Part shown: one piece after another, positions 22,401 to 31,324 of the stretch
How positions within the stretch are numbered: position 1 is the stretch's first letter
How the letters are laid out: every line of letters begins with the position of its first letter
NCBI GenBank assembly: GCA_002179805.1
Contig: NAVB01000416.1
Coordinates: forward strand, 1-50,070
Direction: 5' to 3'
Length of the DNA: 50,070 nucleotides
Source: Acanthamoeba lenticulata
Lineage: Eukaryota; Discosea; Longamoebia; Acanthamoebidae
Made by a program: the position numbers and the translations under genes
Notes under the pieces: generated by a model
Told to the model about the DNA's origin: nothing
Database searches by the model: none
The model's input: the letters and a program-made list of their open reading frames with translations, nothing else

Positions 22401-22703
22401 GCCTGGACCACGAGATCGTTGGCGATGGCCGACAGCTTGTGCAGCTGCCAGTGATCGTCCAGGTACTGGCCCAGCACCGTGCCCATGGCCTGTTTGGCGC
22501 AACATCTACCATGTCAGCAGCGCATCTCGCATAGCAGAGCACCGTACACGAACCCTCTGGTGGCGCATGAGTTCGCCGCAGGAGATGTGCTCGAGGTTGT
22601 ACTGGGCCGCTAAACGACCGCACTGAGAGCCCTTTCCTGCGCCAGGCGGTCCAATGACGACGAGGTGCAGCGCTTCCTTCTTGCCCGAGGCTGGTGCTTG
22701 CAT
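19488..22703 (-). CDS. Adenylate kinase fused to mRNA guanylyltransferase (capping enzyme)
   Basis: Minus strand, exons 22554-22703, 22325-22489, 22093-22260, 21639-22016, 20365-21554 and 19488-20277; 2841 nt, 946 aa. Residues 12-220 are an NMP kinase: P-loop GPPGAGKGSQ (18-27), GFVLDGSPRT, lid RRVHQPSGRIYN and VTGEELTQRTDD. From 300 on is a nucleotidyltransferase capping enzyme: FPGSHPVAL, motif I KIDGER with Lys327 (GMP acceptor), motif III FDGEIVAVD, IIIa YFVIFDVLC, IV TDGLLFVP, V MMKWKPPAQNTIDF, and the OB-fold motif VI region VRRDKTTPNAEW. The tail from 684 becomes Gly/Ser/Arg-rich, RNA-binding in look. The domains are joined in frame by the 21555-21638 intron, and there is no Met near the second domain. 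No RNA triphosphatase domain is seen. See findings for the recapping idea. Confidence 0.92.
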
Positions 22704-23072
22704 TTCAATGGTGGTGAACTGGACAGTGCTTGTTGGGGCTTGCCTTCAGATGGACGGACGAACGTGGGATGGTCTTGTTTGGAAGAAAGGCCGATCGAAT
22801 GAGGACAAGGGTCGGTGGTCTGCGTAGCCAGCGAACAACAACGACAAAGGACAGGAGCGGTCGGGCCACGTTTTTATTTCGCCATTGTCGGGGCGTGGTC
22901 CACCTCGCCCCCGCTTGTGGGCCAGCACGAGAAGAAAGGAGGAAGGTTAGACTGAAAATGGCCAAGGATTTTCTTTTCAAGGTCTTTGACCGCTCGACCT
23001 CGTCCGCTGGTTGACGATGTGCTTAATCAACGCTTAAGCGTCCATGGCTTTGAAGTTTTATTTTTGTTGTTG
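22704..23072. other. Spacer between two minus-strand genes
   Basis: About 370 bp upstream of the AK-GTase start and downstream of the BTB gene stop. Short frames cross it, but none shows a domain. It presumably carries the AK-GTase promoter. Confidence 0.4.
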
Positions 23073-24368
23073 TTAGGGTGCTGGAGCGAGACCTGAGGCA
23101 GGAACATGCACACACACCAGCACTCGCTTGGGCTTCACCTCTGGCGGCGTCCCCATATACTGGCCCAGGCCCCTTGGCACTTTCGCCATGGAAGTGGAAT
23201 GAAACCTTGCGGTACGGCAGTCGCGATCGAGGAAGAGCTTGAGAGAAATGCCTGCGTAGGAGACCTCGCCCGACACAGCCGAGTAGCCTGCCTGTGGCTC
23301 GTTCCAGACATATATGATGTACTTCCCGTCCTTCTTTGCCAGTTGAGGGTACCAGACCATTTGGCCATTTCGGATGGTGACCCGATCCAATGGTTTGCCG
23401 TCGGCAGTGTTGGGAAGCGGGCCGGGATGGACCATGCGGTGATAGAGCGCGCTCTCTCGATACACGGCCAGCAGGTCCTCTACGGAAAGAAGGCCGCTGG
23501 GCTCCACGACGTCGCGGATCTCTTCGGGGCTCATGAGCAGGTAGTGCATGCCCTTCAGCACACGTGACACTTTCGCCTTGAGCATTTGCTGTTTCTCAGC
23601 GTCTTCTGACACCTGCTGGTCCTCCTCCGGCTCGCCAAGCTGGTGGTAGAACCAGCGTTCGACTGCGCTGAACAGTTCGACCTCGGGCAAGCCCGACAGG
23701 TTGGCTTCCACCACGGCTGCCGCTCCATCAGTTGACATGTCCAGCCACTGGGCTTCAATGCTGCTGCTCGTGTTGTTGCCAAGCAGGTGAGGCGCGTTGG
23801 CGCAGATGATGGGCAAGAGCAAGCTGTCGGCCAGGTTGGGTGCCACAGCAAGCGCGTGATCGAATGCCACCAGCACGTTGGTGTTGTTGACCACTTGCTT
23901 GAGTTTGTCGTGTGCAAGTTGCTTGGCATGATCGAGGAGGAAGCGATCAGCAGCAGCATAGAGTGACACCAGGTCTTGTGTGCAGGACAAGTCAGGCAGT
24001 TGGTCAGTGTAGCAGCAGTGAAGCAGGTGCCGGAAGATGGCAGGCTCCATGTCGAGCAGCGGCACACGGCGCCAGAACAGGCGTGGTGTTGTGGACTCCG
24101 CATCTGACTCTGGAGGCTCTGTGGCAGCAGGAGCAGAAGAGCAACTGGGGGAAGTGGAAAAGGAGGACGAGGGAGAAGGAGGAGGCGGGAGAGACTCCTT
24201 GAAGCAGCCTGCAAGCAGAGCGGCAAAAACAGGCGAGCGGGCGACAAGGATGAGCCTCGACGCGTAGACAGGCGTTTGGTCGGTTCCCACGAGGAACTCG
24301 ACGTCGGAGAACTCTTGTTTGTCCACCATTTGCCCCAGCTGATAGCTCAGAGAAGTGGCTTCCGTCAT
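23073..24368 (-). CDS. BTB/POZ and BACK domain protein
   Basis: Single exon on the minus strand, 431 aa, ATG 24368. The BTB fold spans about 16-130: DVEFLVGTDQTPVYASRL and SPVFAALLAGCFKES, interrupted by a Pro/Ser-rich loop, then MEPAIFRHLLHCCYTDQL and LYAAADRFLLDHAK. A BACK-like helical region follows (LVAFDHALAV, LPEVELFSAVERWF, GMHYLLMSPEEIRDVV). The C-terminal 130 residues look like an all-beta module (WNEPQAGYSAVSGEVSYAG, RTARFHSTSMAKVPRG), perhaps PHR- or BTBD-like; not recognised with confidence. Known: BTB-BACK proteins are usually cullin-3 substrate adaptors. It diverges from the XLF gene over 155 bp. It is one of the few intronless genes here. Confidence 0.8.
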   Translation of the reverse strand: MTEATSLSYQLGQMVDKQEFSDVEFLVGTDQTPVYASRLILVARSPVFAALLAGCFKESLPPPPSPSSSFSTSPSCSSAPAATEPPESDAESTTPRLFWRRVPLLDMEPAIFRHLLHCCYTDQLPDLSCTQDLVSLYAAADRFLLDHAKQLAHDKLKQVVNNTNVLVAFDHALAVAPNLADSLLLPIICANAPHLLGNNTSSSIEAQWLDMSTDGAAAVVEANLSGLPEVELFSAVERWFYHQLGEPEEDQQVSEDAEKQQMLKAKVSRVLKGMHYLLMSPEEIRDVVEPSGLLSVEDLLAVYRESALYHRMVHPGPLPNTADGKPLDRVTIRNGQMVWYPQLAKKDGKYIIYVWNEPQAGYSAVSGEVSYAGISLKLFLDRDCRTARFHSTSMAKVPRGLGQYMGTPPEVKPKRVLVCVHVPASGLAPAP

Positions 24369-24523
24369 CTTCCTCGTCCTGTGTCTCCTGTTTCTTGTTT
24401 TTATTGTACAGAAACGTTACAAAAAAAGCAAGAAAACAGAAAACTCCTGCAAAATCGATTTCCCGCCAAAAAAATCGTGGTCGTTTATTGTTTGCTTGGG
24501 TTGCAAACAAGAACCACCCGAGG
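24369..24523. promoter_or_regulatory. Shared divergent promoter, BTB gene and XLF
   Basis: Only 155 bp separate two start codons pointing apart, so both promoters and 5' UTRs must fit here. The middle is A-rich on the plus strand (24419-24450). No known element is recognised. Confidence 0.5.
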
Positions 24524-26043
24524 ATGGAGCAGCTAATCGATAGGCTGAGTGGCGAACCCTGGGGGAGCCTGGTTGCGACACAGGTCAGCAGCGACGAGGA
24601 GGTGATGGGAGGGGAGTCGTCAACTTCCTACTTTATCAAATCCATCTTCTCCGAAACAGGCTACACATTCCTCGTGACCGATTTGACTTCCGTCTGGGTC
24701 CAGTCTTGCGAACGTGCAGATATAAAGAGGCTTAAACAAGTACTCTTCTCTGCGTTGCTTCAGACAATCTGTTGTCTTATGTGCTTGTTTTGCTCCCTGC
24801 AGGAGTTTAATCCTCTCGTAGACACGCCGGTTGCCCGCATCTTGCTGCTCGTGAAGCAATCCCTGGTAGAGGTGGCCACTGGCAGGCGGCACGGCTCTTC
24901 ACAACAAGTAAAACATCGAATCGAGTGCCATGTACTCCTTCCTTGCTCTCAGTCTCTCCCTCTCGTTTAGATAAACCTCACTATACTGTTTCCTCTTATC
25001 TTCAGCCTGATGGCCGCCTATCGGTACACTTCGCCACGAAGATCGACTTCTACTGCTTCAAATGGACGTTTGACTGCGCCCCGCTGTCGGACGAGGAGCA
25101 ACGAGCAGCCTTCATGCGCACGTCCTTCCTCCAGCCCCTGCTCGTCATCACTAGCGAACTGCAGCAGCAGTTGCGTGAGCTCAAGGGCATCATCGCGCTC
25201 AAGGACGCCGAGATCGCCGAGTACCGGGCCAAGGGCGTCAAGCTCCCCAAAAATGCGCAGACGGAGCGATTCGATGAAGAAGAGTTTGAAAACCGACGAT
25301 TGGCTTCGTCAAGCTTCAAGCGGTCGCTCCGCGAGCCCGTCTTTGTGCTCGACGGCATCACCGGCAAGATCTACCAGAAGCTCACCGCCCACCAAGGCCA
25401 AGGCATGTGATCCCTCCCGTTCCCTTGTTGTCGTTTCGCTCTGACTTGGCGATGTTTCTGAAACATAAAAAGTCGAGGAAAAGCGAGCGCTGAGCCGACA
25501 GGCCAGTTTGGCCGTGCTGCCGAGCTTGGCCTCGTCTTTGTCCTCATCGTCATCGTCGACGACGTCGTCATCCCTCCCTGTGCCTCAGTTGGACATGCAG
25601 CCACCAAAGGACTTTGACGCCTCGGCTCCTGTACGCGCGCTCCCCAGTGTGCGGCCGCAAGTCAGCAAAAAGCCGATTGGAGACTGACGCGTCGTGTCGT
25701 TGTGGCGTTGTTCTCTCAGGGACTGAGCCCAGGCGACAGCAAAAAGCGCAAGCGACTACGAACGACCACGGGCGGCATGTCCCCACCACCATCCTCCTCC
25801 TCCTTGCCAACTCTCTACGCGGAGGCTGGGTCTACGACCCAGTCGCAGCTGTCGCCATTGTCATCATCGTCGTCGTTGGATTCCGTGCCGCTCGAGCGAC
25901 AGGCGGTGAACCAGTTGAACTACCAAGAGTCGCCAGAGGAGACCAACAGGAAGGTGGCCCTGCGACAGCGTCTCGAGGCGCTGGCCAAGAAGAAGGAGGA
26001 CAAGCAGCTCAAGTCCACCAAACGCAAGTTCCGCTTTGTGTGA
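24524..26043 (+). CDS. NHEJ1: XLF/Cernunnos-like NHEJ factor
   Basis: Exons 24524-24739, 24803-24907, 25006-25402, 25473-25630 and 25720-26043; 1200 nt, 399 aa. XLF bridges broken DNA ends with XRCC4-ligase IV and Ku. The head domain matches human XLF strand for strand: EQLIDRLSGEPWGSL, GYTFLVTDLTSVWVQ and KIDFYCFKWTFDCAP. The stalk helix follows (FLQPLLVITSELQQQLRELK, ALKDAEIAEYRAKG), then FDEEEFENRRL. A long Ser-rich linker precedes a basic C-terminus, KSTKRKFRFV, in the place and style of the Ku-binding motif of vertebrate XLF. The third intron has a GC donor (CCAAG then GCATGT) and is needed to enter VEEKRALSRQ. It converges with NAXE, with 41 bp between stops. Confidence 0.88.
25403..25472 (+). 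other. GC-AG intron in XLF
   Basis: Donor CCAAG then GCATGTGATC; acceptor ATAAAAAG. It is the only choice that leads from AHQGQ into the open, Ser-rich continuation in phase. Confidence 0.75.
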
Positions 26044-26084
26044 TAATCGTCGTATGAAGAACGTTGTTCAGTAGTTCATACCTC

Positions 26085-27678
26085 TTACTGGCGCTCTGAC
26101 GGCGGAAGGCGGACAACAACATCGGTGCCTGGGTAAGCGGGCAGGTTGAGGCCGTACTTCTTCTCGAGGACTCTAATTTATTTGTAATTAGAAAAAAATG
26201 AAGATTAAATCAGAAAAAAAAACCAGTAAAGAATGATGATCCACTTTATAAGAGGAAAAGGGAAGACGGCGTACGGGGGAACGAAGCGACCGCCCAGCCA
26301 GTGCTCGTTGTGGAACGAACGCGCCGCCAGCTTCGGGGCCGTAAGAGAGACTGTGTGGCCCAACAGCAAGGATTCCACACATTCCATGCAGCGCGTGAGC
26401 AACCCAACAACCCCGAGAGCAGAACAAGAAGGTACCGAGCAGTTGAGGCGCTTTGATGCCCACACCGGCGCTGTCGCCTGCATGCCACAGCCATGATGGT
26501 AATGATGATGAGACTGAAACCGAGGAGAGCAAGAAAGAAAGGCGAGAAACAAGTACCCTTTTCAACGTCCCAGCCAGAGGGGATGTCGATGGAGGCGATG
26601 GGCACGTCGGTCTCGCGCAGCCGCCGAAGGATCGCGTCAAATGGTGGCCGCACGCCCGACTCGGGCTTGAAGCTGAACCCAAAGATGGCGTCCACGATCA
26701 CCTGCAGCCCCGCAGCTTAGTGGTTAGTGGTGGACCCCCTCCTACAGCAGAGAGAGGGTTAGTCCTGTACATCAAAGTCTTCGAGCCGTTCAGGCAGGGA
26801 GTTGACAAAGGGGATCTCCATGTACTCGCATTGCTTGACCAGGTTCTGCATTAGACCAAACGTGAGAAAACAAAAACAAAAACAAACAGAAAACAAACAA
26901 AACAAAATAAAATGAACCTGGTAGAGGTCTTTGTTGGTGCGTTTGGGGTAGTGCACGGCGGGGCGATAGCCAAAGAGGAGAAGATGCCGGGCACACACGA
27001 GTCCATCGCCACCAGTATCGACCGCTTGGGTTAAGGACAAGTTTCAGGACCACAACGCGTTTGCAAACGCGGGGTCGAAGGCGAAAGAGGAAAGGAGGAG
27101 AGGAAGAAGAGGATATTTGTTGCCGGGGCCCACGATGGCCAGCACTTTGCGGTGGCTGGGGAACACTTTCGCGATGGCCGTGGCGACGCTGAGACCCGCC
27201 AGTTCCATCAGCTTGATGTGTCGCGCACGGCGAAAGCTTAGAGATCGTGCGCATGAACCAACACAAGACAGAATCGAGGGCGGTGGTGCACCTGGTCCAC
27301 TGAAAAGCCCACAGTGGGCCCCATCAGCTCGACGTCGATGTTCTGGGCCTCCTCTTGAGTGAGGTACTGCACACGCCCCCCACTCGGGTCAGGTCTACTA
27401 CACCAGCAAAAAATGACAACACACCACCACTTGCATTTCACCTTGACGCTTGACGTGCTCATGTTGTTGCGTGTTGAGAAGGTGCGAGCAGGAGCGGCAG
27501 CTGTTCTGCGGGGAAGGGGGCAGGCTGTGTGGGACAAGAAGGGGCCGAAAGTGGCTGAGTTGCTGAATAGTACTCGGCTTGTGCCTGTGCGCAGAGTGTG
27601 AAGGGGCCGAAGGTGGCGAAGAGCAGGTGTGGTGGAGCGGCAGGGGAGGCGGTGCGTCTGCGGCCCCACGAAATTCAT
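26085..27678 (-). CDS. NAXE: NAD(P)HX epimerase with mitochondrial presequence
   Basis: Minus strand, exons 27442-27678, 27292-27366, 27117-27211, 26918-27014, 26771-26845, 26557-26701, 26436-26477, 26275-26350 and 26085-26172; 930 nt, 309 aa. Epimerises R-NAD(P)HX so that the dehydratase can repair hydrated NAD(P)H. Matches human NAXE along its length: [103 protein letters not shown] and [17 protein letters not shown]. The first 70 residues are Arg/Ser/Thr-rich with almost no acids, a typical mitochondrial targeting peptide. The third intron is AT-AC, minor-spliceosome type. The dehydratase is not fused here, unlike in bacterial Nnr. Confidence 0.93.
27015..27116 (-). other. U12-type AT-AC intron in NAXE
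   Basis: On the minus strand the intron begins ATATCCTCTTC, ends GATAC and contains TCCTTAACC shortly before its end. These are the minor-spliceosome 5' site, AC 3' end and branch site. No GT or GC donor nearby restores the frame, while this choice yields the invariant GPGNNGGDGLVC motif exactly. Confidence 0.88.
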
Positions 27679-28080
27679 CACAAACACGTGTGGAAAATAT
27701 GATTTTTCAGTTGTTAAATTTCATTATTGGTTGTTTTTTCTTCCGTTTTAAAGGTCAAAAAAAGCCCTTCGCGAAGCTGCCGCCATTCCATCCGCTTCAT
27801 CATACAAGCCTCACACACTTGTGTTCTTGTGCATGATGTGCCAACTGAGCAAAAAGAGAAGAGCGACAGCGGAGGATGCGAGTTGGCGAACGCATAGCAT
27901 GTACACGAAGTAGCATCATTCCTGTGCGCTCTTCCCTACTCTTTGGCTGGCGGTGGTGGCCTCCTTTCCGATCAGCCTCTTCACTCAGCCCCGGATTGTG
28001 GGTCCGCCTCGGCAAGAATAAGGCAGGTCATAAAAAGCAAAGGAAATTGTTGAGAAAAACAAAAAATCGCACGAACACGG
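27679..28080. other. Spacer upstream of NAXE
   Basis: About 400 bp between the NAXE start and the next gene's stop. A 79-codon plus-strand frame at 27876-28115 has no recognisable features. T-rich stretches at 27700-27760 lie just upstream of the NAXE ATG on its coding strand. Confidence 0.4.
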
Positions 28081-31000
28081 TCAGTGGCGTGCGCGATAGT
28101 CCTCTGCCTCCTTAGCCTCGCGTTCGGCGGCTTCGCGCTTCTCGGCCTCAGCCATCTTCGCCTCGCTGTCGTCGGGGCTGGTGCTGCTGCTGGTGCTGCT
28201 GGTGCTCACCTCGGGCGTGCCTTGCGGCAACCTGTTGCGCCGCTTCTCGCCAGGCGACATCTTGCGCTTGTTGTGGGACTTCTTGCCCGACCGCGGCGAC
28301 ATCTCCAGCGGCGAGACGGTGGTGAAGGGCACCAACATGACGCTCTCAAACAGCCACCCGCTGTTCTGCTCGTTTCGTACCAGGTCGGCCCTGTTGTTCA
28401 CCCACCACCGATACGACGCCAATGACAACGACGACAAGCACGACAACGTCCAAGTCAGTGTCGAGCTGGTGAGCGCCGTGTTGAAGGCGGGCGCGCTCGC
28501 ACGAGTAGTCCTGCACGCAGACGAAGCCCTCCTCGTGGTAGGTCTGCACGAGGGCCTTCACGTGCAGGTGCGTGTCGTCCCGCGCCAACACCAGCACGTT
28601 CGAGAACCTGCCCGGAGAGGCCACTAAGAAGGGGACGACAGGTGACCATCTTGTGCACACGAGAACGGCGGATCGTACACGTGGCGCTGGGCCAGCGGGA
28701 CGGGCAGCTGCTCGCGCATGAACTCCTTGATGGCCTCGGCGCCGCGCGCGCCGTTGAAGCTCCCGTTGGACGTGAAGAACTCGGCCGCTGCGTTCCTGTT
28801 GGCCGAGTCTGTTGTGTTGTGTGCAAGCAAGGTCAGCTCCACGCACTTGCTGATGGAGATGATGACGATGACGATGGTGATGGAGATGGTTGATGATGAA
28901 GCTTCGCACCGAGGATGTAGCCGAAATTGTGGACAAACTCGGTGGCCTCCATCTTGCGCTCCCACGAGAGGCGCGCGGCCACGGGGAGGGACGACGACGA
29001 GTTGGCGTGCTTGAAGCGCGTCCACAGCGACCCGCCCGAGTTGGTCTGCGCCAGCGCCAGCGCGTCCATCATCTTCTCGATGGCCTCGACCGCCGCCTTG
29101 GCCCCGCCGGTCTCGGCAAAGGAGCGGCTGATGCGCCGGGCGGCATCGACAAAGCCCGGCGCCACGCGTGGGTCGAGCAGCCGATCGACGGCCGTCCGAA
29201 GGCGCTCGGCCGTCACGTCCTCGGCCTGGCAGTGGAGATTCACGCCGGCCCCGAGCTCCTGCAGACCGCCAATCATCATCATCATCATCATGGTCATCAT
29301 CATGGAGAGCAGGTCGTGCCTCGATGCGCCGGGCGTTCATCTGCTGCTCGATGGTCTTGGGCAAAAGGACCATGGGCACCTGGGAGACCATGGCCTCGCT
29401 GATGCCGCCCATCCCGCCGTGCGACACAAAGACGCTGGCGCGGTCGAGGATCTGCGGCTGCGGGACGTACTCCCGCACGATGAAATTGGCCGGCGCGTCG
29501 CTCGCGCTCTCTGTGTCCCACACGTGGCGTATACGGTGTGAGCCTACTCGGTGCGTCAGCTTGGCGCGCGAGCGGGGGCGCACCGAGGTTGCCCTTGCCG
29601 ACGGACACGACGACGAGGTAGGGGCTGTTCTTGAACGCCGCAAAGCACGTCTGCGAGTCGACGGGCGTCCAGGGCGTGAGCCTCCGATCCACGACGGGCA
29701 CTCAAGCAAGAGGGCATATGTGGGCTGGGGCGAACCTTGAAAAAGGCCGGGTTGAGGCGGTAGAGGGTGCCCATCGAGATGTAGACCAGGGGTCGTCGCT
29801 CCTGTTCCTCGTCCTCGTCGACATGTTCCTCTGCTTCATGCTCGCCTTCTTCCTTTTCCTCTTCCTCTTCTTTCTTGGCCTTGGTCGTGGACGCCTCGGG
29901 GACGGCCTTGGGCTCGGCTTTCGCGCCGCTGTCTTCGTGGATGCGGCGGCGCCCGGGGCTCCGTCCGGGGCTGTTGCCGGCTGGCGCCGGCTCCGCGGCG
30001 GCGCTCTCCAGACGTCGCGGGGGCGGGAGGAGCTCAAACGGGAACGCGACCGTCTCGCGCCGGGTCTCCAGCGAAGGGCCGCAGAAGAGGAAATTCTTTC
30101 TCTGCATCACATCGGCAAACGGCTGGACAGAACAAATATCACATTTAAAATCAGCGTAAAATCATAAAAATTAAAAATGGGAAAAAAAATAATACCAATT
30201 ATTAGAAAATACCTGGAAGTAGGCCGAGGTGGAGACGAGGTTGAGGTAGGGACCGCCCTTGAAGAGGTTGGTGACAGTGAGGCCCGTGATGTGGAAGCGG
30301 GTCAGCAGGCGCTCGAGGATCTGCTGGCTCTCGCGCACGTACTCGCTGCCCTCGAATCGCTCGATGATGCCGCGCGTGATGATGGTCTTGCTCTTGACGT
30401 ACCCGCGCCACTGCGGCGCCAGCCCTGAAGGCGGCGCCATGCGTGAGGGCCAGTCCCAAGAAAAAAAGGCGGCGCGGCCAAGTCGTGCGTACCGGGGAAG
30501 CAGCACACAAAGGGCAGGTTGAGGATCTTGCCCAGGAAGATGCCCCAAATGGCGCTCACGTCGTGCACGATAAGGTCGTAACGCTCCATCCGCAGCTGAT
30601 CGATCAGCGAGTCCTGCTCCCAGCCCAAAGCCCAGAGAAGCGGCGGCCTGTGAGCATGCGCGCGCCGAGACCGTCAGCCTTTGGGACGGACCTTGAGGAT
30701 GTGCTCGGCAGCGTCGAGCATCTCCCGCGCTGTGTTGAAGATGTTGGTGATCTCCCGACGAAGCTTGAACTCGTCGTAGACGTAACTCCTGCACAACACG
30801 AGTTGGTTCTGCGTCTTGCTAGGTTGGTGGCTTGGGCAGAGAGTCAAGGGGAAGAAGGCCTTCACCTGAACTCAGCGCCTGTGGCCTCTATTTTCTCGCG
30901 AAAGGACGCGGACGCGTAGTAGACGACCTCATTGCCCCGTGCGACCAGCTCTGACGCAAGGTCGAGCGTGGGGTTGATGTGGCCGTGCAGGGGCACGTTA

Positions 31001-31186
31001 AGGAACAGAACTCGAACGCCGCTCGCTCGGTGGTGCTGTCACAGCAATAAGAGGAGCATGAGAAGAGAGGGGGGGATGCAACGGTACAAGGAGGGCTCAA
31101 GGAAGGAAAGGCAGGAGAACCCCTTTGGCCTTGTCCTTCCTGCCTTGTGAGCTTTTCTTCTTCCCAAGAGAGCTCTTCTTGTCCAT
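28081..31186 (-). CDS. MGT-family glycosyltransferase fused to a SnoaL-like domain
   Basis: Minus strand, exons 31121-31186, 30866-31035, 30692-30788, 30493-30613, 30213-30424, 29736-30122, 29584-29650, 29320-29510, 28910-29258, 28661-28808, 28503-28607 and 28081-28390; 2223 nt, 740 aa. The GT-B fold opens VRVLFLNVPLHGHINPTLDL as in macrolide/YjiC-type transferases. The acceptor half has IVHDVSAIWG; the donor half has PLVYISMGTLY, SPYLVVVSVGKG, ANFIVREYVPQPQIL and the sugar-nucleotide motif FVSHGGMGGISEAM. A Glu/Lys-rich insert of about 60 residues splits the two halves. From about 554 a SnoaL/NTF2-like domain follows (ANRNAAAEFFTSNGSF, EAIKEFMREQLP, HVKALVQTYHEEGFV, SGWLFESVMLVPF), then a charged tail. 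The first half is most like bacterial enzymes; transfer is possible, but the gene now has 11 introns. One is GC-AG (29259-29319). Some acceptors (30614, 29651) were chosen by phase. Confidence 0.8.
29259..29319 (-). other. GC-AG intron in the glycosyltransferase gene
   Basis: Minus strand: donor ATCGAG then GCACGACC; acceptor GGTCTGCAG. No GT lies nearby in the required place, and the join restores the RRIEELGAGV motif typical of the family. Confidence 0.65.
29274..29302. repeat. ATC/ATG trinucleotide run inside an intron
   Basis: Repeats of CAT/ATG units (with one TGG break) lie within the GC-AG intron of the glycosyltransferase gene. A likely polymorphic microsatellite. Confidence 0.7.
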
Positions 31187-31324
31187 CTTGTCGCTTGGTG
31201 GCAACAGCAATGATGCATGTGGGCAGGGGCATGCCTGGCATTCTTTCATTAAATAAATATATATGAAAACTAAAGAAAATGTGGAGAAACGCCAAGAAAC
31301 ATTTCGTCCAGTCCACAAACGGCT
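31187..31324. promoter_or_regulatory. Shared divergent promoter, glycosyltransferase and SprT-like gene
   Basis: 138 bp between two outward-facing start codons. A TTAAATAAATATATATG stretch around 31248-31264 is the only AT-rich, TATA-like element. It lies about 60 bp from each ATG. Confidence 0.5.
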
